From assembly GCA_018399015.1 (NCBI GenBank), contig CP073761.1:806001-870000 (forward strand): a stretch of 64,000 bases of DNA. The letters are read 5' to 3'. Of the stretch, positions 61,100 to 64,000 are shown in pieces; the first letter of the stretch is position 1; each line of letters begins with the position of its first letter. Below the pieces are notes generated by a model. It did no database searches, had not been told where the DNA came from, and was given only the letters and a program-made list of their open reading frames with translations. Made by a program: the position numbers and the translations under genes. The DNA comes from Cyanobium sp. M30B3 (GTDB taxonomy: Bacteria; Cyanobacteriota; Cyanobacteriia; PCC-6307; Cyanobiaceae).

Positions 61100-61720
61100 T
61101 CAGCCGGGGTCGGCGGTGAAGGGGGTGGCCCAGCGCTGGCGGGTCTCCTTGTTGAAGGGGGGCTGCCAGCGGCGGATCAGGGCCTGCTCCAGCTGCCGGC
61201 GGGGCCGAACGGCCTGGGGTACATCCAGCCAGAAGCGGATGCTGAGCTGGCAGCTGAGTCCAGCCCTGCCGATCGCTTCGCTGTAGGCGGCCAGATACTG
61301 CTTGCAGTCGTGCTCCCCTTTCCAGCGCAAGTCGGCCCGGCCGGTCTCGCCCACATAGAGCAGCAGGGGCTGCTGACCGCCGGTGGGGGCGTCGAGAACG
61401 AAATAGAGGGCCGCCCCCTGCTGGGGCGCCTGGGGCCAGCGCCAGAACTGCAGGGTCTGGGCCCGCAGCCCCAGGGGATTGATCGCGCTGGCGGGATCGC
61501 CTGAGCCTCCATCTCCCAGGCCGAACAGGTCGCCCTGGTGCGTGTCTGCCTGGTGGCCGGCGAACAGGGGGGCCTGAAAACGGGCCAGGGCCTGCTGCCA
61601 GTCCAGCAGTTGCGCCTTGGCCAGTCGCCACTCCGGAGTGAGGGCCAGGCCTGACTCCGGCGCGAGGTGGGTGGAGCCGGGGAAGAGGGTTCCCTGGCGT
61701 GGGCCGGAGGCCGCGCTCAT
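61100..61720 (-). CDS. GIY-YIG nuclease-like protein
   Basis: A 206-residue protein with a GIY-YIG-like core. QPLLLYVGETGRADLRWKGE supplies the YVG strand and the Arg helix, and EQALIRRWQPPFNKETRQRW supplies the catalytic-type Glu and the PPFN end. The first strand of the GIY motif is less clear (ALYFVLDA). The N-terminal 60 residues (GTLFPGSTHLAPES, WRLAKAQLLDWQQAL) are specific to this group. It begins 10 bases after the stop of the HhH protein, so it is probably co-transcribed with it. Confidence 0.75.
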   Translation of the reverse strand: MSAASGPRQGTLFPGSTHLAPESGLALTPEWRLAKAQLLDWQQALARFQAPLFAGHQADTHQGDLFGLGDGGSGDPASAINPLGLRAQTLQFWRWPQAPQQGAALYFVLDAPTGGQQPLLLYVGETGRADLRWKGEHDCKQYLAAYSEAIGRAGLSCQLSIRFWLDVPQAVRPRRQLEQALIRRWQPPFNKETRQRWATPFTADPG

Positions 61721-61730
61721 CGGGGAGTGC

Positions 61731-62414
61731 TCATCGCCGTTTCGCTCCGGGGGGCAGCATCGGCCCCTGGGGGGCTGAGCCGAAGCACACCTTGCCGATC
61801 CAGCCCTCCACCAGGCTGGCGGGCAGGGCGAGGCGCTGCTGCAGGTCGGCCAGATCGCGAAACGGCTGGCGGGCCCGCTCGCGCAGCAGCCGTCCCAGGC
61901 GCGCGTCGCTGAGCCCCAGCTCCTGCAGCTGCTGGAGTGGTGCCCGGTTGAGGTCGAGCCGCGCCGGGGGGCTGGGCTGCGGGGCCGGTTCGCCATACCA
62001 CCGAAAGGCCAGCACCGGCAGCCACTGCCCCAGCTGGGCGTCGCTGATGTCCAGCAAGCGTTGCAGATCTTCAGCCCCGCTCAGCTGCACCCCCCCCGCC
62101 TGCAGCCGCAGCAGCAGGTCCACCTGCTGGGGCTCGATGCCGGGCAGCCGCCGCCAGTCGCTGGCGCTGGCCCGGTTCACATCCAGCCGCCAGCCCAGGG
62201 CTGCGGCCTGGGCCACCTCCTCGCTCGTGCGCAGGGGACAACCGGGGTCGTGGCGCAGCCTGAGGAGCAGCAGCTCCTGTTCCACAGCGCTGGCATGGTT
62301 GGCGGCTGGTGCGGCGGCTCGTGCGGAGGTTGGCGCCGTGGTGGGTTGGGGCAACTGGCCGGTGGCCCGCAGCAGCTGGCGGGCCAGGGGATCCAGCCAG
62401 TGGCGCCGGGCCAT
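61731..62414 (-). CDS. Double helix-hairpin-helix (ComEA-like) DNA-binding protein
   Basis: A 227-residue protein with two ComEA-type helix-hairpin-helix units. The first is LDVNRASASDWRRLPGIEPQ (about residues 77-96), and the second is RLDLNRAPLQQLQELGLSDA. ComEA binds incoming DNA in competence, but usually has a signal or membrane anchor; none is seen here (MARRHWLDPLARQLLRATGQ, then an Ala/Pro-rich linker). A cytoplasmic nucleic-acid role with the neighbouring GIY-YIG-like protein is plausible. Confidence 0.78.
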   Translation of the reverse strand: MARRHWLDPLARQLLRATGQLPQPTTAPTSARAAAPAANHASAVEQELLLLRLRHDPGCPLRTSEEVAQAAALGWRLDVNRASASDWRRLPGIEPQQVDLLLRLQAGGVQLSGAEDLQRLLDISDAQLGQWLPVLAFRWYGEPAPQPSPPARLDLNRAPLQQLQELGLSDARLGRLLRERARQPFRDLADLQQRLALPASLVEGWIGKVCFGSAPQGPMLPPGAKRR

Positions 62415-62447
62415 GGAGAGCGGGGACGAGCCTGCGTGCAGCTGAAG

Positions 62448-63161
62448 TTAGCCGCCGCCGAGCTCATCGGGCCAGTCGATCAGCCCCCAGCGCACCCCGC
62501 GCAGGGCGGCGTGGGTGCGGTCGCGGGCGGGCAGTTTGCGCAGGATCCGGGCCAGGTGGGTCTTCACCGTGTCGGTGGAGAGGTAGAGAAACCTGCCGAT
62601 CTCCTGGTTGCTCTCGCCCAGGGCCACCTGCTGCAGCACCTGGCACTCCCGCGCGGTGAGCGGCTCCAGGGGCCCGGAGCCATCTGGGCAGCTGTGGAAG
62701 ATCTCCCGCAGGCTGCGGTCCACGTAGGCGCCACCCCCGCTCACCGCGCGCAGGGCGGCCGCCATGGTGCCGGTGCCCAGGCGGGACAGCAGCACGACAC
62801 CGTCGCAGTGGGCCTTGATCGCCCGTTCGATGGCGTGGCGGCGCACGGGCTGCCCCACCATCAGAAACACGTGGATCTGCGGCTGCTGGCGCTTGATCTC
62901 CTCCAGCAGGGTGATGGCGTTGCCCCGCTCCAGCTGGTCGGAGAGCAGCAACAGGGTTGGCCCATCCCGTTGCACGGCAGCCCGGCATTCCTCGGCCGTG
63001 GTCACCGCCGCCAGCACGGTGGCGCTCTCCATGGCCTGAGCCGTGAGCAGGCAGAGCAGGGCGCGGTCCCCCACGCAGAGCACCACCCGGGACTGGCGCA
63101 GCAGGTTGTGGGTTTCCTGTTGGTAGTCCTGCAGCTGGGGCAGCAGGGGCGTGAAGTTCAC
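62448..63161 (-). CDS. LuxR-type response regulator with divergent receiver
   Basis: 237 residues. The N-terminal receiver-like domain (about 25-150) is divergent: VVLCVGDRALLCLL has a single Asp where a DD pair is usual, and the phospho-site region reads PTLLLLSDQLERGNAITLLE. The C-terminal LuxR/GerE helix-turn-helix is clear: LTARECQVLQQVALGESNQE, IGRFLYLSTDTVKTHLARIL. It is a transcription factor with an uncertain input. A 7-base inverted repeat lies upstream at 63232-63251. Confidence 0.85.
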   Translation of the reverse strand: MNFTPLLPQLQDYQQETHNLLRQSRVVLCVGDRALLCLLTAQAMESATVLAAVTTAEECRAAVQRDGPTLLLLSDQLERGNAITLLEEIKRQQPQIHVFLMVGQPVRRHAIERAIKAHCDGVVLLSRLGTGTMAAALRAVSGGGAYVDRSLREIFHSCPDGSGPLEPLTARECQVLQQVALGESNQEIGRFLYLSTDTVKTHLARILRKLPARDRTHAALRGVRWGLIDWPDELGGG

Positions 63162-63231
63162 CTGGGTCGCGACGGTCTCATCCCTGGATGCTGTGCGGCG
63201 AGGTGGCGGCTGTCAGCCTGGCGGTGGCCTG

Positions 63232-63251
63232 CTGTGGGCGTATCCCCACAG
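63232..63251. promoter_or_regulatory. Inverted repeat between the LuxR-type regulator and the DUF1825 gene
   Basis: CTGTGGG (63232-63238) and CCCACAG (63245-63251), six bases apart, in the 168-base divergent spacer 63162-63329. The spacing suits a dimeric regulator, possibly the LuxR-type protein encoded next door. This is inference from symmetry only. Confidence 0.3.
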
Positions 63252-63329
63252 GCCGTTACGTCTTTCCGCACTCGTCAGCCCCCTCACCCGAAGCCAGAAT
63301 CACGGCACTGCGCATCCGGCCCGTCGCCG

Positions 63330-63653
63330 ATGGCCTTCTTCGACTCCGACATCGTTCAGGACGAGGCCAAGCGCCTGTTCGGCGACTATCAGCAGCTGAT
63401 GCAGCTGGGCAGCGAGTACGGCAAGTTCGATCGCGAGGGCAAGAAGCTCTACATCGAGCGCATGGAGGACGTGATGGAGCGCTACCGGGTGTTCATGAAG
63501 CGCTTTGAGCTCTCGGAGGACTTCCAGGCCAAGCTCACGGTGGAGCAGCTGCGCACCCAGCTGGGCCAGTTCGGGCTCACGCCCGACACGATGTTCTCCC
63601 AGATGCACCAGACGCTGGAGCGGATGAAATCCCAGCTGGATCTGGCCAGCTAA
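63330..63653 (+). CDS. DUF1825 family protein
   Basis: A 107-residue all-helical protein of the cyanobacterial DUF1825 family. [40 protein letters not shown] and [20 protein letters not shown] are characteristic. The function is unknown. ATG 63330 is unambiguous; the frame upstream is antisense shadow. Confidence 0.9.
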   Translation: MAFFDSDIVQDEAKRLFGDYQQLMQLGSEYGKFDREGKKLYIERMEDVMERYRVFMKRFELSEDFQAKLTVEQLRTQLGQFGLTPDTMFSQMHQTLERMKSQLDLAS

Positions 63654-63712
63654 GCGGCCTGAGCGCGGCTGTCTACGATCCGCCCGTTCCGCCAGCGCCT
63701 GTTCCCCTGCCG

Positions 63713-64000
63713 ATGCCTGCCCCATTGCCGCCCTGGTTGCAGCGGGGTGTGGCCGATCTCTTCCCCGCCGGCGAGGCCGACCCGGACCAGGCACTGGCCG
63801 CCCGCCTGGCCGAGGCCGGCGCGGCGGGCCGCCCCCTGCGCATCAAGCTGGGCATTGATCCCACCGGCGCCGACATCCACCTGGGCCACTCGATCCTGTT
63901 CCGCAAGCTGCGGGCCTTCCAGGACGCCGGCCACACAGCCGTGCTGATCATCGGCGACTTCACGGCCCGCATCGGCGATCCCACCGGCAAGAGCGCCACC
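63713..64000 (+). CDS. tyrS: Tyrosyl-tRNA synthetase (5' part)
   Basis: The first 96 residues of a class I aminoacyl-tRNA synthetase, running off the right edge. [20 protein letters not shown] holds the HIGH-type motif (HLGH), and [20 protein letters not shown] is typical of the long TyrRS type with its GDxTGRxGDPTGKS segment. ATG 63713 lies 60 bases behind the DUF1825 gene. Confidence 0.93.
   Translation, partial: MPAPLPPWLQRGVADLFPAGEADPDQALAARLAEAGAAGRPLRIKLGIDPTGADIHLGHSILFRKLRAFQDAGHTAVLIIGDFTARIGDPTGKSAT

Overview
This 64-kb window is GC-rich, densely coded chromosomal DNA of an alpha-cyanobacterium of the Cyanobium/Synechococcus type. The evidence is a b and b' pair of F-ATPase stator subunits, cytochrome c550 (PsbV), plant-type ferredoxin, the variable chain of ferredoxin-thioredoxin reductase, the PSRP-3/Ycf65 ribosomal protein, an NblS-type kinase beside purD, and a full kaiABC clock cluster divergent from rplU-rpmA. 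I see no phage, insertion sequence, CRISPR array or rRNA. One tRNA gene is present, tRNA-Val(GAC).

Layout. 1-3813: end of the atp operon (b', b, delta, alpha, gamma). 3814-4121: a spacer with three inverted repeats. 4122-6490: a 2OG-Fe(II) oxygenase, a [2Fe-2S] ferredoxin, a 67-residue protein and a DUF3326 protein. 6478-12688 (minus): a CNNM/CBS protein, a DUF697-type GTPase, nadD, nadE, ald and rlmH, five of the six genes joined by overlaps. 12941-15731: pepP, a HAD phosphatase and PSRP-3. 15824-17786 (minus): beta and epsilon ATP synthase subunits. 17967-20168: CIRCE-controlled groES-groL. 20427-22946 (minus): gpmI-secG-msrB. 23135-30588: pyrR, ftrV, an Hsp70-like protein with a membrane partner, rpoZ, DUF1818 and DUF2811 proteins, and murD with an EVE protein. 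30653-36577: tRNA-Val, an S4 protein, serA, prmA, petF and psbV. 36675-43177: RNase Z, SpoIID-like, nagB, yebC, truB, a queuosine-precursor transporter and a methyltransferase. 43210-47288: rpmA-rplU and kaiABC. 47330-52574: nblS-purD on minus, then a secreted protein and purC. 52617-58908: outer-membrane assembly (bamA/Omp85-lpxC-fabZ-lpxA-lpxB) followed by an exported msrA. 59017-64000: small proteins, pepA, a GIY-YIG-like protein with a double HhH protein, a LuxR-type regulator, a DUF1825 protein and the start of tyrS.

The genes cover ATP synthesis, the circadian clock, lipid A and outer-membrane biogenesis, NAD and purine synthesis, and redox repair. The most striking anomaly is the Omp85/BamA gene, which needs a one-base frame change in a GGGGTTTT run at 53675-53682 to be read through. 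Other points for a second look are the hairpin-rich atp spacer, the structured rplU-kaiA intergenic region, and the oxygenase-ferredoxin-DUF3326 cluster, whose joint function I cannot name.
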